Origin: Arthrobacter sp. MA-N2
Lineage (GTDB): Bacteria; Actinomycetota; Actinomycetes; Actinomycetales; Micrococcaceae
Length of the DNA: 64,000 bases
Reading direction: 5' to 3'
Assembly (NCBI RefSeq): GCF_000517125.1
Contig: NZ_KI912155.1
Coordinates: 2,522,696-2,586,695, forward strand
Part shown: piece by piece, positions 27,402 through 34,931 of the stretch
How positions within the stretch are numbered: the first letter of the stretch is position 1
Layout of the letters: every line of letters begins with the position of its first letter
The notes under the pieces: generated by a model
What the model was told of the DNA's origin: nothing
The model's database searches: none
The model's input: the letters and a program-made list of their open reading frames with translations, nothing else
Position numbers and translations under genes: made by a program

Positions 27402-28298
27402 ATGAACGAAACCGGGCGCCCGCAAGAACTTCCGATGTCCAATCCCCGAGCCGATCGGGTCAGGGATGTCGCGAAGCTTGCAGGGCGCCCGGCCCGTTTA
27501 AAGCGGGGCAGGTTTCTGGCAGAAGGCCCGCAGGCAGTGCGGGAAGCGCTGGTCCTGCACCGGGAACGGACCAAGGCGGGGGAGCCCGGCGTCGTGCACG
27601 AAGTCTACGCAAGCGAAAGCTGTCTGGACCGGCTCCCGGAACTTGCCGAGCTCGCCGACGGAGTCACCTTGCGGCTCGCAAATGATGAGGTCCTTGCCGC
27701 CATGGCGGACACCGTCAATCCTCAAGGCATTGTTGCTGTCTGCAGTTTTGTGGATGTGAGCCTTGATTCAGTGCTCGACGCCGGACCGCGCCTGATCGCG
27801 GTCATGTGCCAGGTGCGGGACCCCGGCAACGCTGGAACCGTGCTTCGAGCAGCCGATGCGGCAGGGGCGGATGCGGTAGTCCTGACGGCCTCCAGCGTTG
27901 ATATCTACAACCCGAAGGCCGTGCGGTCCACAGCCGGTTCCCTCTTCCACCTGCCGGTTGTCCTGGGCGCGGACGTCGAGGAGCTCGTGGCGCTGTGCAA
28001 GGATCGTGGCATGGGAATCCTCGCCGCGGACGGTTACGGCACCCTCAATCTGGACAAGCTCCAGGACGAGAACGCTGCTCGCCGCCTGGGCGCCTCGGCA
28101 GCTCGCTCCGACTATGCCCTTGAGGGCCCGACAGCTTGGTTGTTCGGCAACGAAGCCCAAGGACTTTCGGAGTCCGAGCTGGCTCTCGCGGACCATCGTG
28201 TTGCAGTGCCGGTTTACGGTTCGGCGGAAAGCCTGAACCTCGGGACAGCAGCTACGGTTTGCCTTTACGCCAGCGCGCGCTCCCAGCAGGCTTCCTGA
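27402..28298 (+). CDS. TrmH/SpoU-family RNA 2'-O-methyltransferase
   Basis: A 298-residue knotted methyltransferase acting on ribose of rRNA or tRNA. An N-terminal RNA-binding substrate domain (GRFLAEGPQAVREALVLH) precedes the SPOUT domain. Its motifs 1-3 are visible: QVRDPGNAGTVLRAADAAG, then LFGNEAQGLS and VPVYGSAESLNLGTAA. Such genes often follow rplT in Gram-positives. The exact target base is not known. An ATG 11 codons further in is an alternative. Confidence 0.88.
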   Translation: MNETGRPQELPMSNPRADRVRDVAKLAGRPARLKRGRFLAEGPQAVREALVLHRERTKAGEPGVVHEVYASESCLDRLPELAELADGVTLRLANDEVLAAMADTVNPQGIVAVCSFVDVSLDSVLDAGPRLIAVMCQVRDPGNAGTVLRAADAAGADAVVLTASSVDIYNPKAVRSTAGSLFHLPVVLGADVEELVALCKDRGMGILAADGYGTLNLDKLQDENAARRLGASAARSDYALEGPTAWLFGNEAQGLSESELALADHRVAVPVYGSAESLNLGTAATVCLYASARSQQAS

Positions 28299-28376
28299 CT
28301 TTTTCCGGGCACATGCCCCGGTCCGTTCCTGCCCATCCCTCACATCCTCCGAATCCGAAGAAGAAGGCGAGCTTCC

Positions 28377-29294
28377 GTGGCTGCAAATGGCGGTACCAAG
28401 GCGATCGTGGCAGCGCTGGCTGCCAACCTGGCGATTGCCGTACTCAAGTTCGTCGCATTCGTGCTCACGATGTCGTCCTCCATGTTGGCGGAAGCGATCC
28501 ACTCGGTTGCCGACTCCGGCAATCAGTTGCTCCTGCTGCTTGGTGGGAAGCGCTCGCGACGTGCGGCAAGCTCCGAACATCCGTTTGGGTATGGCCGTGA
28601 ACGTTACATTTACGCGTTTATCGTCTCGATCGTGCTGTTCAGCGTTGGTGGCCTCTTTGCACTGTACGAATCCTGGCAGAAATTCCAGCACCCCCACGCG
28701 ATTGAAGGTGGTTTCTGGTGGGTGCCCCTGGTGGTGCTGCTGGGGGCCGTTGTTGCGGAGTCGTTCTCCTTCCGGACGGCCATCCGCGAGTCCAATCCAT
28801 TGCGCGGTAACCAGAGCTGGATCAAGTTCATCCGGAACGCCAAGCAGCCGGAGCTGCCCGTGATCCTCCTGGAGGATTTCGGAGCCCTCTTGGGGCTCGT
28901 TTTCGCGCTCTTCGGCGTCAGCCTGACTCTCCTCACCGGGAATGGCGTGTGGGACGCGGCAGGAACGGGAATGATCGGCCTGCTGCTTGTGTCCATCGCA
29001 GTGGTACTTGCGGTGGAAACCAAATCCTTGCTCCTCGGCGAATCAGCCACCAAAGAGGATAACGCACGCATCACCGCAGCCATTGAGTCCGGTGGCACCC
29101 GCATCATCCACCTGAAGACCATGCACCTGGGACCCGAAGAGTTGCTGGTGGCGGCGAAAATCAGTGTGGGAGCGGCAGACACCGGACAGGCCATTGCCAA
29201 GGCGATCGACGACGCCGAACTCAGGATCCGCTCCGCAGTGCCGACCGCCCGGGTCATCTACCTTGAACCGGACGTCGAGCGCGTCCAGATCTGA
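28377..29294 (+). CDS. cation diffusion facilitator transporter
   Basis: A 305-residue CDF antiporter exporting zinc or related divalent metals. It has six membrane segments. The metal site residues lie in EAIHSVADSGNQ (segment 2) and in LLEDFGALLG (segment 5). A soluble C-terminal domain follows. GTG start with GAAGG upstream. It lies 78 bases after the methyltransferase gene and ends in an intrinsic terminator. Confidence 0.9.
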   Translation: MAANGGTKAIVAALAANLAIAVLKFVAFVLTMSSSMLAEAIHSVADSGNQLLLLLGGKRSRRAASSEHPFGYGRERYIYAFIVSIVLFSVGGLFALYESWQKFQHPHAIEGGFWWVPLVVLLGAVVAESFSFRTAIRESNPLRGNQSWIKFIRNAKQPELPVILLEDFGALLGLVFALFGVSLTLLTGNGVWDAAGTGMIGLLLVSIAVVLAVETKSLLLGESATKEDNARITAAIESGGTRIIHLKTMHLGPEELLVAAKISVGAADTGQAIAKAIDDAELRIRSAVPTARVIYLEPDVERVQI

Positions 29295-29326
29295 GCCGAC
29301 GAGGCACCGACACACGAGCCGCTGGT

Positions 29327-29366
29327 TGCGGGTCCTGGGAAGGGTTACGCAGCCAGCGGCTTTTTG
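29327..29366 (+). terminator. intrinsic terminator of the cation transporter gene
   Basis: AGCCGCTGG at 29327-29335 pairs with CCAGCGGCT at 29353-29361 and is followed by TTTT. The right arm lies inside the last codons of the converging MFS gene. Confidence 0.75.
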
Positions 29367-30553
29367 CGTTCCAGCCAGCCACTGATGCCTGCGACGCCGA
29401 GCCCCAGGAGGGCCAGTGCGGCGCCGACGAGGGCGGGGGCCACGTAGCCCCAACCCCAAGCGATGACCACCCCGCCGAGGAATGCGCCCAGGGCGTTGGC
29501 GATGTTGAGGGCGGAATGGTTTAACGAGGAAGCCAACGACGGCGCGTCCGGCGAAGCGTCGAGGAGCCGCGTCTGCAAGGGCGGAACCAGCATGGAGCCG
29601 ATCCCGCCCACGATGAAGACCATGATGAACGCGGACCACGCCCAGTGAGCCGCAACGGCGTAAGCCACCAAGGCCAGCGCGATCGCGGGAAGGACCCGGT
29701 AGATGGTTCCCATGACAGACTTGTCGGCGATCCGGCCGCCCAGGATATTGCCCGCCACCATGCCGAGTCCGTAAAGGGCAACTACCAGCGGCAGGAGATT
29801 CTGGGGGATTCCGGCTACCGAAGTCATCGTGTGCGAGATGTAGGTGTAGGTGGCGAAGAATCCGCCAAAACCGATGATTCCGATCAGCAGCGCCAGCCAT
29901 ACCTGGATGCGCTTGAGCGCACCAAGCTCCCTGCGGATGCTTGCGTCGGGGTGGGCGGCTTCAAAGGGAACAAACTTCCATAGCAGCACGCTGGTTGCCA
30001 GGCCGATGACGCCGACCACCACGAACAGGAGCCGCCACCCATAGCTTTGGCCAAGCCAGGTGGCTGCGGGCACGCCGATGACGTTGGCGATGGTGAGGCC
30101 GCCCATGACCATGGAAATCGCCCAGCCGCGCTTCGTGGGAGCAACCAGGCTCGCTGCGATGACTGCCGCTATCCCGAAGAAAGCGCCGTGGGGCAATCCA
30201 GAGGCAAACCTGGTGATCAGCATGGTTCCGTAGTCCGGCGCAACGTAGGACGTCAGGTTGGCCACGGACAGGAACAGCATGAGACCCAAGGCAAGTTGCT
30301 TGCGGGGGAGCCGTGCACCAAGAGCCGCGAAGACGGGCGCACCCACAACCACCCCGAGCGCGTAGGCGGAAATAAGGTTCCCTGCCTCCGGTGTGCTGAT
30401 GTTGAGTCCCTGTTCGATCTCCTTGAGCAAACCCATCATGGTGAATTCCGTGGTGCCGATGGCAAATCCACCCATGGCGAGGGCGAAGATCGCCAACGTC
30501 ACGTGACGGCTTCCGTACTTTTTGGAGGTGTTACTGACTGCAGTAGTGGTCAT
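29345..30553 (-). CDS. MFS efflux transporter, DHA1 type
   Basis: A 402-residue major facilitator protein with 12 predicted membrane segments. The first segment MGGFAIGTTEFTMMGLL, with the acidic residue in TEF, is typical of DHA1 drug/sugar exporters of the AraJ/YdhP type. The first loop reads GARLPRKQLALG. Substrate not known. The ATG at 30553 follows ACAGGA. The open frame extends upstream across the NUDIX gene on the other strand and is rejected. Confidence 0.88.
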   Translation of the reverse strand: MTTTAVSNTSKKYGSRHVTLAIFALAMGGFAIGTTEFTMMGLLKEIEQGLNISTPEAGNLISAYALGVVVGAPVFAALGARLPRKQLALGLMLFLSVANLTSYVAPDYGTMLITRFASGLPHGAFFGIAAVIAASLVAPTKRGWAISMVMGGLTIANVIGVPAATWLGQSYGWRLLFVVVGVIGLATSVLLWKFVPFEAAHPDASIRRELGALKRIQVWLALLIGIIGFGGFFATYTYISHTMTSVAGIPQNLLPLVVALYGLGMVAGNILGGRIADKSVMGTIYRVLPAIALALVAYAVAAHWAWSAFIMVFIVGGIGSMLVPPLQTRLLDASPDAPSLASSLNHSALNIANALGAFLGGVVIAWGWGYVAPALVGAALALLGLGVAGISGWLERKKPLAA

Positions 30554-30686
30554 CGTCCTGTTTCTTGGGGCTGAGCTGGAGGCGCTCGAACGGGAATAAA
30601 TCCGATTTTCAAGCTTAGTGCGAGACTCCAGGGAATGTCCCGCCATGTGGCGACTTCCATAGGAGGGTCCGTGACCTGACGGCCAA

Positions 30687-30692
30687 TAGACT
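30687..30692 (+). promoter_or_regulatory. -10 box for the NUDIX gene
   Basis: TAGACT ends 6 bases before the GTG at 30699, a leaderless arrangement. Confidence 0.55.
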
Positions 30693-30698
30693 GTTCCG

Positions 30699-31139
30699 GT
30701 GACTGGACTGATAAGCGTAGCGGGCGCCGCCGTCGTCGATTCCCTGGAGAACCCGAAGCGGCTGTTGGTCGCCCGGCGCAGCGCCCCACCGCAATTCGCC
30801 GGGATGTGGGAGTTCCCCGGCGGAAAGCTCGAGGCCGGGGAATCCTTCGAAGAAGCGTTGCACCGCGAACTGCTCGAGGAACTTGGAATCGCCGTCCGGC
30901 TCGGGAGCGAAGTGGAGCCCGACAACGGTTCCACTTGGCCTTTGAATGAACGGGCCGCCATGCGGGTTTGGTTCGCGGAGCTGCTCGACGGTGAGCCACG
31001 TCCGCTGCAGGACCACGATGAACTCCGTTGGATCCCGCTCGGCAACCCCGAAGAAGCGTTCGCGCTGCCATGGATTCCCGCCGACCTGCCGATTGTCCAT
31101 GCGTTGCTGGAACGGGTGGCTTCAGGGCTGCTTGGCTAG
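30699..31139 (+). CDS. MutT-like NUDIX hydrolase
   Basis: A 146-residue NUDIX protein. The 23-residue box is intact, beginning GGKLEAGESFEEALHRE and continuing LLEELGI, with the metal-binding glutamates. Arg/Ala-rich strands before it (LLVARRSAPPQFAGMWEFPGG) resemble MutT and CTP pyrophosphohydrolases, which clean oxidised or unwanted nucleotides. It converges with the radical SAM gene, the ends being only 8 bases apart. Confidence 0.9.
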   Translation: MTGLISVAGAAVVDSLENPKRLLVARRSAPPQFAGMWEFPGGKLEAGESFEEALHRELLEELGIAVRLGSEVEPDNGSTWPLNERAAMRVWFAELLDGEPRPLQDHDELRWIPLGNPEEAFALPWIPADLPIVHALLERVASGLLG

Positions 31140-31147
31140 AGGCCGGG

Positions 31148-32242
31148 CTAGAAAAGGGTGGATTGGCCCGTTGCTGGAAAGGACGTACGCGGAAGGGACC
31201 CTGCCGGTTCCTTTCCTGCGGCCGCATTCCTGTGGCTGAAGCCGCTGCTTCCGGAAAAGCCGTGGCGGGCTTTGAAGTGGCTGATGCGGCCACTCAACCA
31301 GGTCTTGTATTCCTTTGAAACGTACGAGCCTTGGCCATAAAGACCCCGGTACTTTCCGACGAGGCCAGGGTGATTGGCCGCGAGCCACTGCATGAACCAC
31401 TCGCGGGTGCCCGGTTTCAAGTACAACGCCCCGGCCGTCACACCCGTGGCACCGGCCTCGGACAGCGCAGTGAAGAGCGACTCCAAGGCATCGTCGCTGT
31501 CCGTGAGCCAAGGCAGGATAGGCATGGCCATCACTCCGCAGGGGAGCCCGGCCTCGCGCAGCCGGCGGATGAGTTTGAGCCTTACGCGGGGCGCCGGCGT
31601 GCCCGGTTCGACAAGCGAGGCGAGGGCTTCGTCCGTCATGGCCAGCGAGATGCCCAGATCCACGGACACCTGGCTGGAGGCCTGCTTCAGCAGGGGAATG
31701 TCGCGGCCCAGGAGGGTTCCCTTGGTAAGGATGGAGAAGGGCGTGCCGGAATCGGCGAGGGCACTGATGATTCCGGGCATCAGCTGGTAGCGCCCCTCCG
31801 CCCGCTGGTACGGATCCGTGTTGGTGCCCAAGGCCACGTGATGGTGGCCCCACGAGGGTTTGGACAGTTCCTTGCGCAGGACCTCTGCGGCGTTGATCTT
31901 CACGATCACCTGGGAATCGAAATCGTGGCCGGCGTCGAATTCAAGATACGTGTGGCTCTTGCGCGCGAAGCAGTAAACGCAGGCGTGGCTGCATCCGCGG
32001 TAGGGGTTGACGGTCCATTCGAAAGGCATCCGGGAACCGGACGCCACCTTATTGAGCACCGATTTGGCGGTGACCTCATGAAAGGTGACTCCGGAGAACT
32101 CGGGGGTTGAGACGGAACGCACAAGCCCGGCCAGCGGCAGCAGTGCATCCGGAGCTGGGGCGGCTCCGGATGCACTGCTGTTGCTGTTGTCTCCCGTTAC
32201 CGGACCACGTTGTGGCGAAAGTGCCTGTGCGTCCCATCTCAT
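31148..32242 (-). CDS. Rv2578c-type radical SAM protein
   Basis: A 364-residue radical SAM protein. The cluster motif is CSHACVYCFA (CxxxCxxC) near residue 65. Strong resemblance to the Rv2578c family is seen throughout (MRWDAQAL start, ALGTNTDPYQRAEGRY, a GWFM-like EWFMQWLA, and QSTLF at the end). The family looks like a spore-photoproduct-lyase relative, and Rv2578c belongs to the mycobacterial SOS regulon; its chemistry is not established. The ATG at 32242 is chosen because MRW begins the family. An upstream ATG at 32251 is 3 bases from the -10 box and unlikely. An SOS box covers the promoter. Confidence 0.88.
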   Translation of the reverse strand: MRWDAQALSPQRGPVTGDNSNSSASGAAPAPDALLPLAGLVRSVSTPEFSGVTFHEVTAKSVLNKVASGSRMPFEWTVNPYRGCSHACVYCFARKSHTYLEFDAGHDFDSQVIVKINAAEVLRKELSKPSWGHHHVALGTNTDPYQRAEGRYQLMPGIISALADSGTPFSILTKGTLLGRDIPLLKQASSQVSVDLGISLAMTDEALASLVEPGTPAPRVRLKLIRRLREAGLPCGVMAMPILPWLTDSDDALESLFTALSEAGATGVTAGALYLKPGTREWFMQWLAANHPGLVGKYRGLYGQGSYVSKEYKTWLSGRISHFKARHGFSGSSGFSHRNAAAGKEPAGSLPRTSFPATGQSTLF

Positions 32243-32251
32243 GACCTCCAT

Positions 32252-32267
32252 TCGAATATATGTTCTA
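32252..32267 (-). promoter_or_regulatory. LexA box overlapping the -10 of the radical SAM gene
   Basis: TCGAATATATGTTCTA (plus strand) fits the SOS box in spacing and symmetry. On the gene strand it contains TATATT at 32260-32255, a good -10 that gives a leader of only a few bases. Repression by LexA would be direct. Confidence 0.8.
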
Positions 32268-32342
32268 ACTATTGTCAAGGCCCGCTGAAGGAACGGCCGC
32301 CGGAAGTCCGCAACGGGCTCCCGGAACGCGCTCGGCTGTTGT

Positions 32343-32348
32343 TAGGGT
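32343..32348 (+). promoter_or_regulatory. -10 box for pcp
   Basis: TAGGGT ends 6 bases before the ATG at 32355. Confidence 0.55.
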
Positions 32349-32354
32349 GGGTCC

Positions 32355-33005
32355 ATGATTCTGCTGACGGGGTTCGAGCCTTTTGGCGGCGATCCCAGCA
32401 ATCCCTCGTGGACTTCCGCCCTCCTGGCGCAGGAGATTTTGCGTGCCGAAGGACGCGAAGTGGAGGTAGTCGAGCTACCGTGCGTTTTCGGTGAATCCGC
32501 TGTGGTCCTTCGCGAAGCGTTGGTGCAGCTGCGCCCGGAGCTGGTCATCTGCCTCGGGCTCGCCGGTGGCCGGGACCGGCTTTCCCTCGAGCGCGTGGCC
32601 ATCAACGTCGATGACGCCAGGATTCCGGACAATGCGGGAAACCGACCCATCGACGAACCGGTGGTTCCCGCAGCTCCGGCGGCGTACTTCAGTACCCTTC
32701 CGGTTAAGTCCGCGCTGAGGGCATTGCAGATCGCCGGAATCCGGGCAGAGGTCTCCCAAACAGCCGGGACGTATGTGTGCAACCACGTGTTCTATTCCCT
32801 GATGCATGAACTCTCGAAGGAGGCCGTTGCCGCACGAACGAGGGGTGGGTTCATCCACGTTCCCTATGACGAATCCATGCTGCCGCAAGGGAGCACCACA
32901 CCCGCCATGGCCGCGCGGGACATGGGCGAGGGCATCGCCGTCGTCGTACGTACTGCACTTGAAACTGCAGCGGACGCGAAGCTCCCTGCGGGAGCTCTTC
33001 ACTAG
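32355..33005 (+). CDS. pcp: pyroglutamyl-peptidase I
   Basis: Cytosolic cysteine peptidase (C15) that removes N-terminal pyroglutamate. It has 216 residues, the usual length. The start MILLTGFEPFGGDPSNPSW is diagnostic. The catalytic Glu lies in the LERVAIN region, the Cys in TAGTYVCNHVFY and the His in GFIHVPY. Single gene, with its end facing the SIMPL gene. Confidence 0.95.
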   Translation: MILLTGFEPFGGDPSNPSWTSALLAQEILRAEGREVEVVELPCVFGESAVVLREALVQLRPELVICLGLAGGRDRLSLERVAINVDDARIPDNAGNRPIDEPVVPAAPAAYFSTLPVKSALRALQIAGIRAEVSQTAGTYVCNHVFYSLMHELSKEAVAARTRGGFIHVPYDESMLPQGSTTPAMAARDMGEGIAVVVRTALETAADAKLPAGALH

Positions 33006-33033
33006 GCTGGCACCTCCCACTAGCACTTCCGGA

Positions 33034-33690
33034 TCAGCCGGCACGGCTTTCCGGCGAGGCCAGCTCCCACTGCACCACTACACTCGCGGAAACCGCCACG
33101 GACCCCGCTTCGATGGCGAGGCCTTCGCTGGCAAACGCGCGCTTCATGTCGCCCATCAACGGAATCGGCGACTCCTGCTCCGGCCGCTGCTCGATGGACA
33201 GCACTTGCCCCAACCGGGAGCCGGCAAGGGCCGCAAATCGAGCGGCCTTCGCTTCGGCCTCCCGCCAGGCGGCTTCCTGTGCCAGCGCCGCAACGGCGGA
33301 GGAATCGGTGAATCCTTGTTCGATCCCGTTGATGCGCAGGCTGTCACCGCCTGCAGCGACTGCGGCAGAGATGGCCGAGGGAGCCGCTGACGGCGGGCTG
33401 ACACGGGCAACCAAGGTGGTTGAAGCAACATAACCCGTGAGCTTTTGCCCTTGGTTTTCGGCCCAGACCAGTTCAGCCCGCAAGTTGAGGCCGCTGGTCC
33501 GCAAGTCAAGACCGGCCACACCGTGCTCCCGCAGGACGTCCGTCACCGCAGCGGCAAGCTGTCCGGCGTCGTCATAAGCCGCCCCGGCGGCGTCGCGCCT
33601 GACCTCGACGGCGAGCGTGAGCGTGAGAAGGTCGGGAACGGCTTCGGCGGAACCCTCTCCGGAGACGGTAACGGTGCGCCGCGGTGTCAT
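33034..33690 (-). CDS. SIMPL domain (DUF541) protein
   Basis: A 218-residue protein of the SIMPL/DUF541 family. VTVSGEGSAEAVPDLLTLTLAVE opens the domain, and GVAGLDLRTSGLNLRAEL follows. Family members such as BP26 are periplasmic and oligomeric. No signal peptide is seen here, so it may stay in the cytosol. Function unknown. A TAGCAT box lies 6 bases before the ATG. Confidence 0.82.
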   Translation of the reverse strand: MTPRRTVTVSGEGSAEAVPDLLTLTLAVEVRRDAAGAAYDDAGQLAAAVTDVLREHGVAGLDLRTSGLNLRAELVWAENQGQKLTGYVASTTLVARVSPPSAAPSAISAAVAAGGDSLRINGIEQGFTDSSAVAALAQEAAWREAEAKAARFAALAGSRLGQVLSIEQRPEQESPIPLMGDMKRAFASEGLAIEAGSVAVSASVVVQWELASPESRAG

Positions 33691-33696
33691 GATGCC

Positions 33697-33702
33697 ATGC
33701 TA
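33697..33702 (-). promoter_or_regulatory. -10 box for the SIMPL gene
   Basis: TAGCAT on the minus strand ends 6 bases before the ATG at 33690. Confidence 0.5.
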
Positions 33703-33761
33703 GCTGTATCGCCAGGGGCCTGGACGGTGTCACGGGTTAAATCCCGGCCGGAGCCTTCTAC

Positions 33762-33767
33762 TAGACT
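33762..33767 (+). promoter_or_regulatory. -10 box for pheST
   Basis: TAGACT with a weak TTAAAT -35 at 33737. It gives a leader of about 95 bases. I see no T-box features in it. Confidence 0.45.
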
Positions 33768-33867
33768 GGGGTTAGTGCCGCCGGACCCCTCTGGCGAGCA
33801 TTGCTCCTGCTTTCGCCATGGCTCCGCCTGGTGAAGACCAATTCCGACTCGTAGCTAAGAACAGTAG

Positions 33868-34929
33868 ATGACTGACACTTTGCCGGGCGCTGCCATCCCG
33901 AACCCTTTGGATGAAGCCGCCATCACCGCTGCCGTTGAGGAAGCCGTCGCCGCGATTGCCGCCGCATCCTCCCTCGAAGAACTCAAGGCCGTCCGCTTGG
34001 CGCACACCGGCGAGAAGTCGCCCTTGAGCCTTGCCAACCGGGAAATCGGTAGTTTGGCCAAAGAACAAAAGGCCGCCGCAGGCAAGCTCATGGGTTCTTC
34101 CCGTGGCCGCGTCAACCAGGCGCTCGCAGCCCGTACCGCTGTGCTCGAAGCCGAGAACGACGCCCGTATCCTTGTGGAGGAAACCGTCGACGTCACGGCA
34201 GCGCCGCGGCGCCGCCGTGCCGGCGCCCGCCACCCGCTGTCCACGCTACAGGATCGCGTTGCGGACATCTTCGTCGGCATGGGCTGGGAAATCGCCGAAG
34301 GGCCGGAAGTCGAATCCGAGTGGTTCAACTTCGACGCCCTTAACTTCAAGCCTGACCACCCGGCACGCGAAATGCAGGACACGTTCTTCGTGGAACCTCC
34401 CGAGGCGCACCTGCTCATGCGCACTCACACCTCCCCAGTACAGGTCCGCTCCATGTTGGAGCGTGAAGTTCCCATCTACGTGTTGTGCCCGGGCAAGGTT
34501 TTCCGCACCGATGAACTGGATGCCACCCACACGCCCGTGTTCCACCAGTTCGAAGGCCTGGCCATCGACAAGAAGCTGAGCATGGCCGACCTGCGTGGCA
34601 CCCTGGAACACTTCGCACGGCAGATGTTCGGTGACGAGGCACAGATCCGACTTCGTCCCAACTACTTCCCGTTCACTGAGCCCTCCGCAGAACTGGACAT
34701 TTGGCACCCGGGTGCCAAGGGAGGTCCCCGCTGGATCGAATGGGGCGGCTGCGGCATGGTCAATCCCAACGTCCTGCGCGCCGCCGGCATCGATCCGGAC
34801 GAATATTCAGGCTTTGCCTTCGGCATGGGCATCGAGCGCACGCTCATGTTCCGCAACGAGGTCGGCGACATGCGCGACATGATCGAGGGCGATGTACGTT
34901 TCAGCGAGCACTTCGGGATGGAGATCTAA
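33868..34929 (+). CDS. pheS: phenylalanyl-tRNA synthetase alpha subunit
   Basis: Catalytic subunit of the class II synthetase. Its 353 residues begin with the coiled-coil arm that contacts tRNA (residues 1-90). Motif 2 (KVFRTDELDATHTPVFHQFE) and motif 3 (GFAFGMGIERTLMFR) of class II enzymes are intact. Two bases separate it from pheT, with which it forms the heterotetramer. Confidence 0.97.
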   Translation: MTDTLPGAAIPNPLDEAAITAAVEEAVAAIAAASSLEELKAVRLAHTGEKSPLSLANREIGSLAKEQKAAAGKLMGSSRGRVNQALAARTAVLEAENDARILVEETVDVTAAPRRRRAGARHPLSTLQDRVADIFVGMGWEIAEGPEVESEWFNFDALNFKPDHPAREMQDTFFVEPPEAHLLMRTHTSPVQVRSMLEREVPIYVLCPGKVFRTDELDATHTPVFHQFEGLAIDKKLSMADLRGTLEHFARQMFGDEAQIRLRPNYFPFTEPSAELDIWHPGAKGGPRWIEWGGCGMVNPNVLRAAGIDPDEYSGFAFGMGIERTLMFRNEVGDMRDMIEGDVRFSEHFGMEI

Positions 34930-34931
34930 CA

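Noticed and set aside
33691-33867. T-box or other riboswitch before pheST
   Set aside because: No T-box sequence, specifier loop or terminator/antiterminator pair is visible in the leader of about 95 bases.
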